From NCBI GenBank assembly GCA_024703855.1, contig CP087965.1, positions 3,526,001 to 3,590,000 on the forward strand: a stretch of 64,000 nt of DNA, given 5' to 3'. The stretch is from Polaromonas sp. P2-4. GTDB lineage: Bacteria; Pseudomonadota; Gammaproteobacteria; Burkholderiales; Burkholderiaceae_C. Positions within the stretch are counted from its first letter, which is position 1; each line of letters opens with the position of its first letter. The notes under the pieces were generated by a model that did no database searches, was not told the origin of the DNA, and saw only the letters and a list, made by a program, of their open reading frames with translations. Positions 9,379 through 21,429 of this stretch are shown piece by piece. Made by a program: the position numbers and the translations under genes.

Positions 9379-11176
9379 ATGCCCCAGTACAACCCACCCC
9401 TGCGCGACATGCAATTCGTCATGCACGAAGTGCTCAAGGTCACCGACGAATTCAAGGCCTTGCCGCGTCACGCCGACATCGACGCCGAGACCATCAATGC
9501 GGTGCTGGAAGAGGGCGGAAAGTTCGCCGCCGAGGTCACCTTTCCGCTCAATATCAGCGGCGACCAGGAAGGTTGCAAGCTCGACAAGACCACCCATGAA
9601 GTGACTCCGCCCAAAGGCTTCAAGGAAGCCTACGCGCAGTACGTGGAAGGCGGCTGGGCCGCGCTGAGCTGCGACCCCGAGTACGGCGGCCAGGGCCTGC
9701 CTTTTGTGGTCAACCAGTGTTTTTACGAGATGATGAACTCGGCCAACCAGGCCTGGACCATGTACCCGGGCCTGTCGCACGGTGCGTATGAAGCGCTGCA
9801 TGCCCATGGCACCGAAGCGCAGAAAAAGCTCTACCTGCCCAAGCTCACCAGCGGCGAATGGACCGGCACCATGTGCCTGACCGAACTGCACTGCGGTACC
9901 GACCTGGGCCTGCTGCGCAGCAAGGCCGAGCCGCAGGCTGACGGCAGCTACAAAATCACCGGCAACAAGATTTTCATCAGCGCCGGTGAACACGACATGA
10001 CCAGCAACATCGTGCACCTGGTGCTGGCGCGTTTGCCCGATGCGCCGCAAGGCAGCAAAGGCATCAGCCTGTTTGCCGTGCCCAAGTTCAATATCAACGC
10101 CGATGGCTCGCTGGGTTCTGCGCAACGGCATTTACTGCGGCGGTATCGAGCACAAGATGGGCATCCACGGCAATTCCACCTGCCAGATGGTGCTGGAAGA
10201 CGCCGTGGGCACCATGGTGGGCGCACCCAACAAGGGCCTGGCCGCGATGTTCGTGATGATGAACGCCGCGCGCCTGGGCGTGGGCAACCAGTCGCTGGGC
10301 CTGACCGAAGTGGCTTACCAGAATGCGCTGGCCTACGCCAAGGACCGCATCCAGATGCGTTCGCTGTCGGGCGTGAAAGCCAAGGACAAACCGGCCGACC
10401 CGATCATCGTCCACCCCGATGTGCGCAAAATGCTGTTGACCGCCAAGGCCTATGCCGAAGGTGGCCGGGCGCTGTCGATTTATTGCACCATGATGCTCGA
10501 TAAGGAACTGCACCATCCCGACGAAAAGGTGCGCAAGGACGCGGGTGAAATGGTGGCGTTGCTCACCCCGATCGTCAAGGCTTTCCTGACCGACAACGGC
10601 CACATCGCCACCAACGCCTGTATGCAGGTGTTTGGCGGCCATGGCTTCATCAAGGAATGGGGCATGGAGCAGTTTGTGCGCGACAACCGCATCAACATGA
10701 TTTATGAAGGCACCAACACCATTCAGTCGCTCGATTTGCTGGGCCGCAAAATCCTGGGCAACAACGGTGCCAGCCTGAAAAAATTCGGCAAGCTGATTGG
10801 CGCACTGGTGGCCGAAGAGGGCGTCAACGAAAAGATGGCCGAGTTCATCAACCCGCTAGCCTTGCTGGCCGACCAGATGACCAAGTTCACGACCGAACTC
10901 GGCTTCAAGGGTTTCCAGAACCCCGACGAAGTGGGCGCCGCCGCCGTGGATTACCTGCGCGTTGCCGGTCACCTGGTGTTTGGCTACTTCTGGGCACGCA
11001 TGGCACAGGTCGTCGCTGGCCGAAATTGCGGCCGGCAACACCGACAAGTTCTATGTCGCCAAGCTGCAGACCGCACGCTTTTACTTCGCCAAGCTCTTCC
11101 CCGAAACCGCGACGCTGATGCGCACCAGCGCAGCGGCAGCAAAGTGCTGATGGACACCGACGCGGCGCTGGCCTGA
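9379..11176 (+). CDS. Acyl-CoA dehydrogenase, long C-terminal-extended (FadE/DmdC-like) type, frame broken
   Basis: FAD enzyme catalysing the first beta-oxidation step. About 598 residues, matching the extended family with an extra C-terminal domain. Motifs: YEMMNSANQAWTMYPGLSHG, TMCLTELHCGTDLG (FAD/substrate loop), GNKIFISAGEHDMT, MQVFGGHGFIKEWG and INMIYEGTNTIQSLDLLGRK, the latter containing the catalytic glutamate region. Frames change near 10118, near 11013 (restoring AQVSLAEIAAGN) and near 11131 (restoring the SGSKVLMDTDAALA end). Preceded by an RBS AAAGGA. Forms a unit with the TetR gene and downstream beta-oxidation genes. Confidence 0.9.
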
Positions 11177-11207
11177 GATTTTTAAGCCTTTTAAGACGGG
11201 AGCCCTT

Positions 11208-11641
11208 ATGAAACATGCGCTAGTAGCTATTGTTTTGGGAGCAATGGCGCTCCCAGTCCTGGCCCAAAGCACCCCGGTGGGCCTGTGGCGCAACTACGAC
11301 GACAAGACGGGCGAGGCCAAAGCCGAGGTTCGCATCACGGAAACGGCCGGCGTGCTGAGCGGGAAAGTTGAAAAGCGCCTGCTCAAAAATGCCAGGCCAG
11401 ATGACATCTGTACCGAGTGCAGCGATGACCGCAAGGACAAGCTGGTTCTCGGCATGGAAGTTATACGCGGTGCAAAAAGGCCGATGACCGTGAAGTGTGG
11501 GACGGCGGCAAGATTCTGGATCCGGAGAATGGCCGCAACTACACCCTGAAAATGACGCCGATTGAGGGCGGCAAGAAGCTTGAAGTCAGGGGCTCCTTTG
11601 GGCCCTTCGGACGCACCCAAACCTGGGTTCGCCTTCAGTAA
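11208..11641 (+). CDS. DUF2147-family periplasmic protein, frame broken
   Basis: Small exported protein of unknown function. N-terminal signal peptide MKHALVAIVLGAMALPVLAQ, then PVGLWRNYDDKTGEAKAEVRI, the DUF2147 opening. A missing A in the run near 11474-11478 truncates the nominal ORF; adding it gives GAKKADDREVWDGGKILDPE and an end at GRTQTWVRLQ (about 145 residues), the usual length. DUF2147 genes frequently accompany beta-oxidation genes in this bacterial group, but no role is known. The signal-peptide codons contain a short hairpin-type repeat (11224-11243). Confidence 0.85.
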
Positions 11642-11679
11642 TTCAGACGAATCAACCAGACACTTGAAGAAAGAAATCC

Positions 11680-14120
11680 ATGTCGCTTACGTCACCTCTA
11701 ACTCGTTTTCAGGTTAAAAAGTCGCCGTCCTCGGCGCAGGCGTGATGGGCGCGCAAATCGCCGCCCATCTGGTCAATGTCAAGGTGCCCGTGGTGCTGTT
11801 TGATTTGCCCGCCAAGGAAGGCCCGAAGAACGGCATCGTCATCAAGGCGGTGGAAGGCCTGAAAAAGCTCAAGCCGGCGCCGTTGGGCGTGCCCGAAGAT
11901 GCGGCCCTGATCCAGCACGCCAACTACGAAGAACACATGGAGGTTCTGAAGGAGTGCGACCTGATCATCGAGGCGATTGCCGAGCGCATGGACTGGAAGA
12001 CCGACCTGTACCACAAGATCGCACCCTTCATCGCTGAAGGTGCGATTGTGGCCAGCAACACCTCGGGCCTGTCCATCACCAAGCTCAGCGAGGCGCTGCC
12101 TGAATCCATCAAGCCGCGTTTTTGCGGCATCCATTTCTTCAACCCGCCGCGCTACATGACGCTGGTCGAGCTGATTAACACGCCGACCACCGAGCCCAAG
12201 GTGCTTGATGACCTGGAAGCGTTTGTGACCAGCGCGCTAGGCAAGGGCGTGATCCGCGCGCATGACACGCCCAACTTCATTGCCAACCGTGTCGGTATTG
12301 CCGGCATGCTGGCCACCATCAAGGAAGCCGAAACCTTTGGCCTGAGCTATGACGTGGTCGATGACCTGACCGGCAAGAAACTGGGCCGCGCCAGCTCGGG
12401 CACCTTCCGCACCGCCGACGTGGTCGGTCTGGACACCATGGCGCATGTCATCAAGACACTGCAGGACAACCTCGGCCCCGTCGGCAGCGGAAAAGTCGAA
12501 GACCCGTTCTCGGACATCTACGGCACGCCGCCTGTGCTGGCCAAGTTGCTCGAATCCAAAAGCCTGGGCCAGAAAACCGGCGCCGGTTTTTACAAAAAAC
12601 AGGGCCGCGACATCCTGCGCCTGGACCCTGAAAGCATGGAATACGTGCCAGCCGGTGCCAAGGCCAACGAGGTCGTTGGCCGCATGCTGAAAAAGCCCGC
12701 CGGGGAACGCCTCAAATTGCTGCGTGAAGCCGAAGGCGCGGAAGCGCGTTTTCTCTGGGCGATTTTGCGTGACCAGTTCCATTACGCCGCCGTGCACCTG
12801 GAAAGCATTGCCGAAACCGCCCGCGACATCGACTTCGCCATGCGCTGGGGCTTTGGCGCCAAACAGGGGCCGTTCGAGTTGTGGCAGCAAGCCGGCTGGC
12901 TGCAGGTGGCGACCTGGATCAAGGAAGACATTGAGGCGGGCAAGGCGCTGAGCTCAGCGCCGCTGCCTGATTGGGTGTTCAAAGGCCCGGTGGCCGAGGC
13001 CGGTGGTGTGCACAGCGACCAAGGCTCGTGGAGCGCCTCGGCGAAGAAATTCATTCCCCGCCGCAAGCTGCCGGTGTATGAACGCCAGCATTTTCCTGAA
13101 GACGTGCTGGGTGTCAACGCGCCGGCCTTTGAAACGGCCGGAACGACGCTGCACGAAGACGACGCGATTCGCCTCTGGACGCTGGACGGCGACCAGAACG
13201 ACGTGCTGATCGCCAGCATCAAGACCAAGATGCACGCCATCAGCCCCGACGTGGCCGAAGGCCTGGCGATGGGCGTGGACCTGGCCGAGAAAAGCTACAA
13301 GGGCCTGGTGATCTGGTCCAACGACGAGATGTTCTCGGCCGGTGCCGACCTGCAGGCCATGCTGCCCGCATTCATGATGGGCGGCGCCAAGGCGATTGAA
13401 GGCGCAGAAGCTGAGTTGCAAAACGTCATGCTCAAGCTGCGCTACGCGGCCGTGCCCGTGGTGTCGGCCATCCGTGGCTTGGCGCTGGGTGGTGGCTGTG
13501 AAATGGCGGTGTATTCGGCCAAGCGTGTCGCCGCGATGGAAAGCTACATCGGCCTCGTCGAAGTCGGCGTGGGCCTGGTGCCTGGCGCCGGCGGCCTGGC
13601 TTACATCGCACGCCGTGCTGCCGAGAATGCTGCCGCATCGACCAACAAGGATGTGCTGCCCTTCCTGACCGAAGGCTTCACCGCCGCGGCCATGGCCACC
13701 GTGGGTACCAGCGCCATTGAAAGCCGCAAAATTGGCTACCTGCTGGACAGCGACGTGATCGTGCCGCACAAGGACGAGCTGCTGTTTGTGGCACTCAATG
13801 AAGCGCGCGCCCTGTTCAACTCCGGCTACCGCGCGCCGCACAAGCGGCCCTTCCCGGTGGTGGGCCGCAACGGCCTGGCCACCATCAAGGGCCAACTGGT
13901 CAATATGCGCGACGGCGGTTTTGTCAGCGCCCACGACTTCCACATTGCCAGCCTGATTGCCAACGTGGTCTGCGGCGGCGATGTCGATGCCGGCACCCTG
14001 GTGACGGAAGAGTATTTGATGACGCTGGAGCGCAAGGCCTTCTGCTCGTTGCTGGAGCATCCGAAAACGCAGGAACGCATCATGGGCATGATGAGCACCG
14101 GCAAGCCGGTGAGGAATTGA
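11680..14120 (+). CDS. 3-hydroxyacyl-CoA dehydrogenase / enoyl-CoA hydratase fusion (FadN-like order), frame broken at N-terminus
   Basis: Bifunctional beta-oxidation enzyme of about 814 residues. ATG 11680 opens the gene; one A missing from the run near 11715-11719 separates the first 13 codons from the rest, and repair gives FQVKKVAVLGAGVMGAQIAAHL, the NAD Rossmann motif. Dehydrogenase signature CGIHFFNPPRYMTLVELI holds the catalytic histidine; the C-terminal half is a crotonase fold with FSAGADLQAML, IRGLALGGGCEMAVYS and VEVGVGLVPGAGG. Dehydrogenase before hydratase is the FadN order, opposite to FadB. Likely works with the thiolase at 14.8 kb. Confidence 0.92.
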
Positions 14121-14123
14121 TAA

Positions 14124-14255
14124 AGCTACTGCGGAACCGCCATGCGTCGTTGCAGCCCAAGACCAATCCTCACGTACCTGAAGTACGTTCCGGTTGTTCT
14201 CGGGCGCCCGCGCCTAGCCTGACGGCTCCTCGCTACGCTTTCTCAATCACGAACA
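14124..14255. repeat. Intergenic repeat copy 1 with GTAC hairpin
   Basis: Begins just after the stop at 14120. Contains a 6-bp stem ACGTAC / GTACGT with CTGAA loop (14172-14188) and aligns along its length with 16014-16141: AAAG-CTACTGCG, CGTTGCAG, AATCCTCA, CACCTGAAGT-like core, TTCCGGTT, CCCGCGCCT, CTCGCTACGC. Confidence 0.85.
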
Positions 14256-14265
14256 CTCTATTCTT

Positions 14266-14780
14266 ATGACAACCCTTAACTACTCACCCAACCGCCTGGC
14301 GCGTCAGCTTGATCGCCTGGCCGATGTGCCAGCCTTTGCGCGCACCTGGTTTCGCAGTGTCGTGCTGCGCCGCGCCGTACCTTTTACCGGCACGGCAGGG
14401 TTGGACTTCATCGAGATGACGACAGGGCGGGTTGAGGTCGGCATCAAGAACGAGAAGAAAGTGCAAAACCACATCGGCGGCGTGCATGCCTCGGCCATGA
14501 ACCTGCTGGCTGAAACCGCCACCGGCATGGTGGTGGGCATGAATGTGCGCGATGACTGCATTCCGCTGGCCAAAGAGCTGAAGATGGCGTTCAAAAAGCG
14601 TGCGACCGGCTCCCTGCGAGCCGTCGCCACCTTGAGCGATGAGCAGCGCGCCGCCATGCAGGCCAGCGACAAGGGCGAAGTCAATGTGGCGGTCACGCGT
14701 GACCTGACGAGGCCGGCGTGAACCCGGTCGAGTGTGAATTTGTGTGGGCTTGGATACCCTCCGGCCCGCGGAAAAACTAA
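14266..14780 (+). CDS. DUF4442/hotdog thioesterase-like protein, frame broken at 3' end
   Basis: Predicted hotdog-fold acyl-CoA thioesterase-like protein. LSPNRLARQL-like start (NYSPNRLARQLDRLADV), AVPFTGTAGLDFIEM, QNHIGGVHASAMNLLAETATG (the hotdog helix with the conserved N/H-x-G pattern) and AFKKRATGSL are visible. The nominal stop at 14721 follows a frame change near 14705-14710; the other frame continues with DEAGVNPVECEFVWAWIPSG to TAA 14780, about 171 residues, a sensible beta-strand end. Located between the hydroxyacyl-CoA dehydrogenase and thiolase, so probably releases or edits acyl-CoA intermediates. Confidence 0.8.
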
Positions 14781-14816
14781 ACAGCAAAAGCGCTGAAATA
14801 CAAAAGGAATTTCATC

Positions 14817-16077
14817 ATGGCCAAACAAGTCCAGGAAGCCTACATCGTTGCCGCCACGCGCACGCCCATCGGGCGCTCGCACCGGGGCTTTTTCCGTAAC
14901 ACCCGTCCCGACGATCTGCTGGTCAAAGCCCTGCAGGCCGCGCTGGCGCAAGTGCCCACGCTAGACCCGAAAGCGATCGAAGACATCATCTGCGGCTGCA
15001 CGGATTCCTGAAGGCCCGCAGGGCCTGAACATCGCCCGTATTGGCGCGGTGCTGGCCGGCTTGCCGACCAGCGTCGGCGGCATCACCGTCAACCGTTTTT
15101 GCGCCTCGGGCTTGTCCGCCGTGCAAATGGCCGCAGACCGCATCCGCGTCGGCGAAGCCGAGGTGATGATTGCGGCCGGCGTTGAAAGCATGAGCATGGT
15201 GCCCATGTCGGGCAACTCGCCTTCGTTGTCGCCTGCCATGTTTGCCAACGACGAGAACATCGGCATTGCCTACGGCATGGGCCTGACGGCCGAGAAGGTT
15301 GCGCAGCAATGGAAAGTTTCGCGCGACGCCCAGGACCAGTTTGCCTACGAGTCCCACATGAAGGCGCTCAAGGCCCAGCAGGCCGGCGAGTTCACGAATG
15401 AGATCACGCCAGTGGAGGTGACCGACCGCAGCGCCAACCTGGAAACCGGTGAAGTCATTGCCAAAACCCGTACCGTGAGCATGGACGAAGGCGCACGCCC
15501 GGACACCACGGTGGAAGGCCTGTCCAAGCTCAAGACCGTGTTTGCGGCGCGCGGCTCGGTGACGGCCGGCAACAGCTCGCAAACTTCCGATGGCGCCGGT
15601 GCGCTGATTTTGGCCAGCGAAAAAGCCGTCAAGGAATTCGGCCTGAAGCCGCTGGCCCGTTTTGTGAGCTACGCCGCCAAAGGCGTGCCACCGCACATCA
15701 TGGGCATCGGCCCGATTGAAGCCATTCCGGCGGCACTGCGTTATGCCGGCTTGCAGCAGGACGACATCGACTGGTTCGAGCTGAACGAAGCCTTTGCCGC
15801 GCAGTCGCTGGCGGTCATCAACACCTTGGGCCTGAACGCTGCCAAGGTGAATCCGATGGGCGGCGCGATTGCACTGGGCCATCCGCTGGGTGCCACGGGC
15901 GCGATTCGTGCGGCCACGGTGATTCATGCGCTGCAACGCCATCAGCTGAAGTACGGCATGGTGACCATGTGTGTGGGCATGGGACAAGGCGCAGCCGGCA
16001 TCTTCGAACGTCTAAAGGCTACTGCGCGGGCGATCTGCGGCGTTGCAGGGCCCGTCAGGAAATCCTCATGCACCTGA
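14817..16077 (+). CDS. Acetyl-CoA C-acyltransferase (thiolase), frame broken, C-terminus runs into repeat
   Basis: Thiolytic last step of beta-oxidation. N-terminus AYIVAATRTPIGRSHRG is followed by a frame change near 15003 that repairs to GCAIPEGPQGLNIAR. Catalytic residues: Cys in NRFCASGLSAVQ, His in GGAIALGHPLGATG, Cys in MVTMCVGMGQGAAG. Normal thiolases end at about GIFERL; here the frame misses a stop and runs some 20 residues (KATARAICG...) into the intergenic repeat, ending 16077. A lost base just after CGTCT (about 16014) is the likely cause, which would place the true stop at the following TAA. Start has AAAGGAATTTC upstream. Confidence 0.92.
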
Positions 16078-16141
16078 AGTGCACTCCGGTTTCCTGCCAC
16101 CCGCGCCTTGCATCTCATCCCGCTCGCTACGCCTTTGAGGT
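16014..16141. repeat. Intergenic repeat copy 2 with TGCAC hairpin
   Basis: Homologous to 14124-14255. The hairpin is TGCAC / GTGCA with the same CTGAA loop (16069-16083); two base pairs differ from copy 1 with pairing kept. Confidence 0.85.
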
Positions 16142-16195
16142 GGTCAGTTTTTCAAGTCGGCGGAGACTGGCATTTGTCAACTACTGGAGACAAGC

Positions 16196-17097
16196 ATGCA
16201 GAAGCAGACTCTCAATGCGGGCACAAGCCAACTCGCGTTGCGCATTTATGACTCATCCGGCCCCGCGCGGGCCAGTGTCGTGATCGGCGGCGCGATGGGC
16301 GTGCGCCAAGACTACTACACGCCGTTTGCCGAATGGCTGTCCAGCCAGGGCTTTCGTGTCACCACCTTTGACTACCGCGGCTCGGGCGACTCCTTGCCCG
16401 ATACCGCCAATGGAAGCCTGCGCGGCTTCAAGGCCGACCTGCTGGACTGGGCCAGTGACTATGAGGCGGTGGTTGATGCCGCCAAAACGGCGCTGCCCGA
16501 CATACCGCTTTATCTTCTGGGCCACAGCCTGGGTGCGCAGTTGCCCGGATTCCTGAAGAACCAGCACAAGGTCGATGGGCTGGTCAGCATTGCCGCGGGC
16601 AGTGGCTACTGGCGCGACAACGCGCCGCAGCTCAAGCGCATGGTGCTGTACTTCTGGTATGTGCTGGTGCCGGTGGCCACGCGCCTCTTTGGCTATTTCC
16701 CGGGGCGCAAGCTCAAAAAGTCGGCGATGTGCCTGCCGGCGTGATGCTGCAATGGCGCAAGTGGTGCCTGGACCCGCAGTACAGCGTGGGCGCCGAGGGT
16801 GAAAGTGCGCGCCTGAGTTATGGGCAGGTGAGCTTTCCGGTGACGGCGCTGTCCATCACGGATGATGAGCTGATGACCTGGCGCGGCACGCAGAACCTGA
16901 TCAATCTCTATGCCAACGCGCCGCGCAGTTTTGAGCGCATTGCCCCGGCCGACCTGCAAGTGCGGCGCATCGGGCATTTCGGATTTTTCCGCGAGCAGTT
17001 CAGCCAGAGCCTGTGGCCCCGCATCACGGGTATTTTTGACGCCATGCCGCAGCTCACAAGCTTGCCGGTCGCCGCCGTCGCAAAGACGACTGCATGA
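16196..17097 (+). CDS. Alpha/beta-fold hydrolase, frame broken
   Basis: Predicted serine hydrolase of about 301 residues. ASVVIGGAMGVRQDYY gives the oxyanion region, FDYRGSGDSLP the strand-4 turn, and YLLGHSLGAQLPG the nucleophile elbow with serine in GHSLG. One A missing from the run near 16717-16721 breaks the frame; repair gives KLKKVGDVPAGVMLQWRKW. The C-terminal part keeps SITDDELMTWRGTQ (acid) and RRIGHFGFFRE (likely catalytic histidine). Substrate unknown; a position between thiolase and thioesterase suggests an ester or acyl-CoA related to fatty-acid use. Confidence 0.85.
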
Positions 17098-17124
17098 ATT
17101 CGCACCCGACAGCACACTGGACCC

Positions 17125-17956
17125 ATGAGTACACATCCTTTTGACGAGGCCGTCAGGCTGCAAGTGGCCAACCCGGCCAGCCCCGATGTCTATACCGGGA
17201 CCAGCAGCCTGGCCTACTGGAACATGGTGGGCCCGTTCGGCGGTACCACCGCGGCCACGGCTTTGCAGGCCGTCATGCAGCACCCGGCCAGGCTGGGCGA
17301 GCCGATTGCCCTGACCGTGAATTACGCGGCGGCGCTGGGGGCAGGGCCTTTCACGCTGACGGCCCGCCCGGTCCGTACCAACCGCTCCACCCAGCACTGG
17401 GCGGTGGAGATTGCGCAAATCGACGCATCAGGCGCCGACGGTGTGGTGTTGACGGCGACTATCGTGACGGCCGCACGCCGCGAAACCTGGAGCCAGAACG
17501 ACGTGCCCATGCCCTCGGTGCCCGCACCGCTGGAGGTGACGCGCCAGGCGTTCATCACCGGCGTGGAGTGGATCAATCGCTATGACATGCGCCCCGTGCG
17601 CAGGGGCCATTCCGCAGGTGTTGGACGGCAGCGGGCAGGACAGCGTGACGCAGTTGTGGGTGCGCGACGATAGGCCGCGGGCGCTGGACTTTCCTGCATT
17701 GGCGGCCATGGCCGATGTGTTCTACCCGCGTGTCTGGTTGCGCCGCGCCACCCGGGTTCCTGCGGGCACGGTGTCGATCACCACCTACTTTCATGCAGAC
17801 AGCCGGCAGCTGGCGCAAAGCGGGGCAGGTTATCTGCTGGGCCAGGCGCGAGCCCAGGCTTTTCGCAACGGCTTTTTCGACCAGACCGCGCAGCTCTGGA
17901 ATGAAGCGGGTACGCTGCTGGCGACCAGTACCCAGATGGTTTATTACAAGGAATAA
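17125..17956 (+). CDS. TesB-like acyl-CoA thioesterase (double hotdog), frame broken
   Basis: Predicted acyl-CoA thioesterase of about 276 residues. The N-terminal hotdog contains SSLAYWNMVGPFGGTTAATA, the typical strand-helix entry, and VNYAAALGAGPFTL; the C-terminal hotdog contains TQLWVRDDRPRALDFPALAA and TYFHADSRQLAQSG. The join near 17600 changes frame by one extra base; repair gives MRPVRGAIPQVLDG. The final MVYYKE is natural. Lies 27 bp after the hydrolase and 54 bp before an enoyl-CoA hydratase. Confidence 0.85.
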
Positions 17957-18010
17957 TCCTGACTGGTTATCCACGGCTCCTACACTCGGCCCCTTAATAC
18001 TGAAATCATC

Positions 18011-18807
18011 ATGAGCACATCTACTTCGTCCATTGCCTCCACCATTCCGGAAATCCTCAGCCACGTTGACGCGGGCGTGATGACCATCACGCTGAGCCGC
18101 GTGGACAAGAAAAACTCCATCACCGCCGCCATGTATGGCGCCCTGGCCGATGCACTGGAAACCGCCAACCACGACGCTGCCGTGCGCGCGGTGGTGATTC
18201 AGGGACATGAAACCATTTTTTCCGCCGGTAACGACATTGGCGATTTTCTGAACAATCCGCCGGCCACACCCGACTCGCCGGTGTTTCGCTTTCTGCGCGG
18301 CATCAGCAGCTTCCCCAAACCCATCGTGGCCGCGGTGTGCGGCCCGGCTGTGGGCATTGGCACCACGATGCTGCTGCACTGCGACCTGGTGTACGCGGGC
18401 GACAACGCCGCGTTCTCCATGCCGTTCGTCAACCTGGGCATTTGCCCTGAAGCGGCGTCAAGCTTGCTGGTGCCTCAGCTCATGGGCCATGCGCGGGCTG
18501 CAGAAGCCCTGCTGCTGGGCGAGCCTTTCATGGCTGAGACGGCGCTGGAAATCGGGCTGATCAACCGCATCGTGCCGCCTGCCGAGGTCAATGCGCTGGC
18601 TCAAAGGCAGGCCCTCAAGTTGGCGGCCAAACCGCTCAGCGCCCTGATTGAAACCAAACGCCTGATGAAAAAGGCAACGCCGGCGTCGTCGCCGAACGCA
18701 TGGCCGAAGAGGGGGCCAGCTTTGGCCGCATGCTGTACGAGCCGGCGGCACGCGAGGCGTTCAGCGCCTTCATGGAAAAGCGCCGTCCGGACTTCAGCAA
18801 GGTCTGA
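18011..18807 (+). CDS. Enoyl-CoA hydratase/isomerase (crotonase family), frame broken at 3' end
   Basis: Hydration or isomerisation of enoyl-CoA. FSAGNDIGDFL (oxyanion loop 1), AAVCGPAVGIGTTMLLHCDL (oxyanion loop 2) and LGICPEAASSLLVPQLMG are intact. A missing G in AAAAAGGC near 18671 breaks the frame; repair gives LMKKGNAGVVAERMAEEG and ends FSKV at 18807, about 265 residues. The second catalytic Glu position is occupied (CPEAASS), but the first loop ends GTTMLLH without an acidic residue, so an isomerase-like or specialised role is possible. Confidence 0.88.
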
Positions 18808-18927
18808 AGGCCGCGGCCGAAGGACGCCCGCGCAGTGGGGGCGATGCTTTCGCTAAAAGTGCAAGCCCGATTTTTCCGGAGTTTGAGTATCAAACAGGCA
18901 TCTAGCCCTTATCCGTCAGGCGTAAGA

Positions 18928-18946
18928 AGCTATCAATTCAGTAGCA
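18928..18946. repeat. Short hairpin repeat AGCTATCAATTCAGTAGCA
   Basis: One of several AGCTAT...TAGCA hairpin units in the window (others at 3992-4010, 11224-11243, 52828-52846). This one is intergenic, between the hydratase stop and the SDR start, 13 bp before ATG 18960. Confidence 0.7.
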
Positions 18947-18959
18947 ACCAGGAGTCATC

Positions 18960-19800
<841 letters not shown>

Positions 19801-19829
19801 GGGGCGGCCATCGACTGGTCGCCGATGAC

Positions 19830-19849
19830 GCCTGCATCGAAATGCAGGC
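19830..19849. terminator. Hairpin between convergent genes (possible bidirectional terminator)
   Basis: Perfect 8-bp stem GCCTGCAT / ATGCAGGC with a CGAA loop in the 104-bp gap between two convergent genes. No long U-tract on either side, so intrinsic termination is only probable. Confidence 0.55.
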
Positions 19850-19904
19850 TGCCCAAACCCAACTTAGGGTCTGGGCATAGGGGGCGGCATCTGCCGGTTG
19901 AAAA

Positions 19905-21429
19905 CTAGATGTCGAAGCGGATGCCCTGAGCCAGCGGCAGGCTAGCCCCGTAGTTGACCGTGTTGGTGGCGCGGCGCATATAGGCTTTCCACGAATCCGA
20001 GCCCGACTCCCGGCCGCCGCCGGTTTCCTTTTCACCGCCAAACGCACCGCCGATTTCCGCACCGCTGGTGCCGATGTTGACATTGGCGATGCCGCAGTCC
20101 GAGCCGCGCGCCGAGGTGAAGCGCTCGGCCTCGCGCAGGTCCTGGGTGAAGACGGCGGACGACAGGCCATGCACCACGGCATTGTTCATGGCAATGGCTT
20201 CGTCGAAGTCGTCATAAGGCACCACGTACAAAATAGGCGCGAAGGTCTCGTGCAGCATGGGGCCGGCCTGTTCGGCCAGTTCCACGATGGCGGGCCGCAC
20301 ATAGTGGCCTGCACTACCACCAGCACCAGCGCCTTCCTCGCGCTGGCCAAAATGAACTTTGGCGCCCAGGCCTTTGGCACTGGCCAGTGCGGTTTGCATA
20401 GAGTCGAAGGCGCGGCCGTCGATCAGCGGGCCGACCAGCGTGCCTTCGGTGAGCGGGTTGCCCACCGGCAGGCGTGCGAACACCGACACCAGCCGCTCCA
20501 CCAGCGCCGCGTAGACGGAGCGGTGCACGATCAGCCGGCGCAGGCTGGTGCAGCGCTGCCCGGCCGTGCCGGCGGCGGCAAACGCAGCGCCGCGCACCAC
20601 CAGTTCCAGGTTGGCCGACGGGCAGACGATGGCCGCGTTGTTGCCGCCCAGCTCGAGCAGCGAGCGTTTGAACTGCGCGGCGCAGGCCATGGCCACCTTC
20701 TTGCCCATGGCGGTGGAGCCGGTCGCGCTGACCAGCTTGACCTGCGGATGGTTGACCAGTGCTTCACCAACGGAGCGCTCACCGATCAGCAACTCGCTCA
20801 GGCCTTCGGTATCCAGCCCCAGTTCCTTCGCCGCACGCAGCAGCAGGCCATGGAGTGCGACGGCCGACAGCGGCGTCTTCTCGGACGGTTTCCAGGCCAG
20901 CGTGTTGCCGCAGACCAGCGCCAGCGCGGCATTCCAGGCAAACACCGCCATCGGGAAATTGAAGGCCGAGATGATGCCGACCACGCCCACCGGATGCCAG
21001 GTCTCCAGCAGCTTGTGGTCGGGCCGCTCGCTCGCAATCGTCAGGCCGTAGAGCTGGCGCGACAGGCCGACCGCAAATTCGCAGATGTCGATCACTTCCT
21101 GGACTTCGCCCAGGCCCTCCTGCAGGATCTTGCCGGTTTCCAGCGAGATCAGCTGTCCGAGTTCCGGTTTGTGGCGCCGCACGGTTTCGCCGAAGGAGGC
21201 GTACCAGTTCACCGCGCTTGGGTGCGGGCACATCGCGCCAGCTCAAAAACCGCTGGTGCGCGCGGTTCAGTGCGGCATCCACATCGGCCGGGCTGGTGGT
21301 GGCAAGACGTGCCAGTCGGCTGCCATCAATCGGGGTGTGAACGTCGATGCACGCGGACGCCTTGCTGTCGAGGTCGGCGTTGATGCCCAGGGTTTTCAGA
21401 AGGGATGAAATGTCGTTGGCGTGGCTCAT
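19905..21429 (-). CDS. amaB: Aldehyde dehydrogenase, delta1-piperideine-6-carboxylate / aminoadipate semialdehyde type, frame broken
   Basis: ALDH7-type enzyme oxidising 2-aminoadipate semialdehyde to 2-aminoadipate in lysine breakdown. About 507 residues. Key motifs: AFNFPMAVFAWNAALAL, SATGSTAMGKKVA, ELGGNNAAIV, GTAGQRCTSLRR (catalytic Cys), ETFAPILYV and GIANVNIGTSGAEIGGAFGG, the last typical of ALDH7/AmaB. One extra C near 21205 shifts frame; repair gives KRGELVRLFGETVRRHKPEL. Start 21429 overlaps the upstream aminotransferase stop by ATGA. The neighbours (aminotransferase, HglS) support the lysine assignment. Confidence 0.88.

Noticed and set aside
12954..14060. 368-codon minus-strand frame opposite the hydroxyacyl-CoA dehydrogenase gene
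   Set aside because: Shadow frame in high-GC sequence; the plus strand encodes full catalytic motifs throughout.
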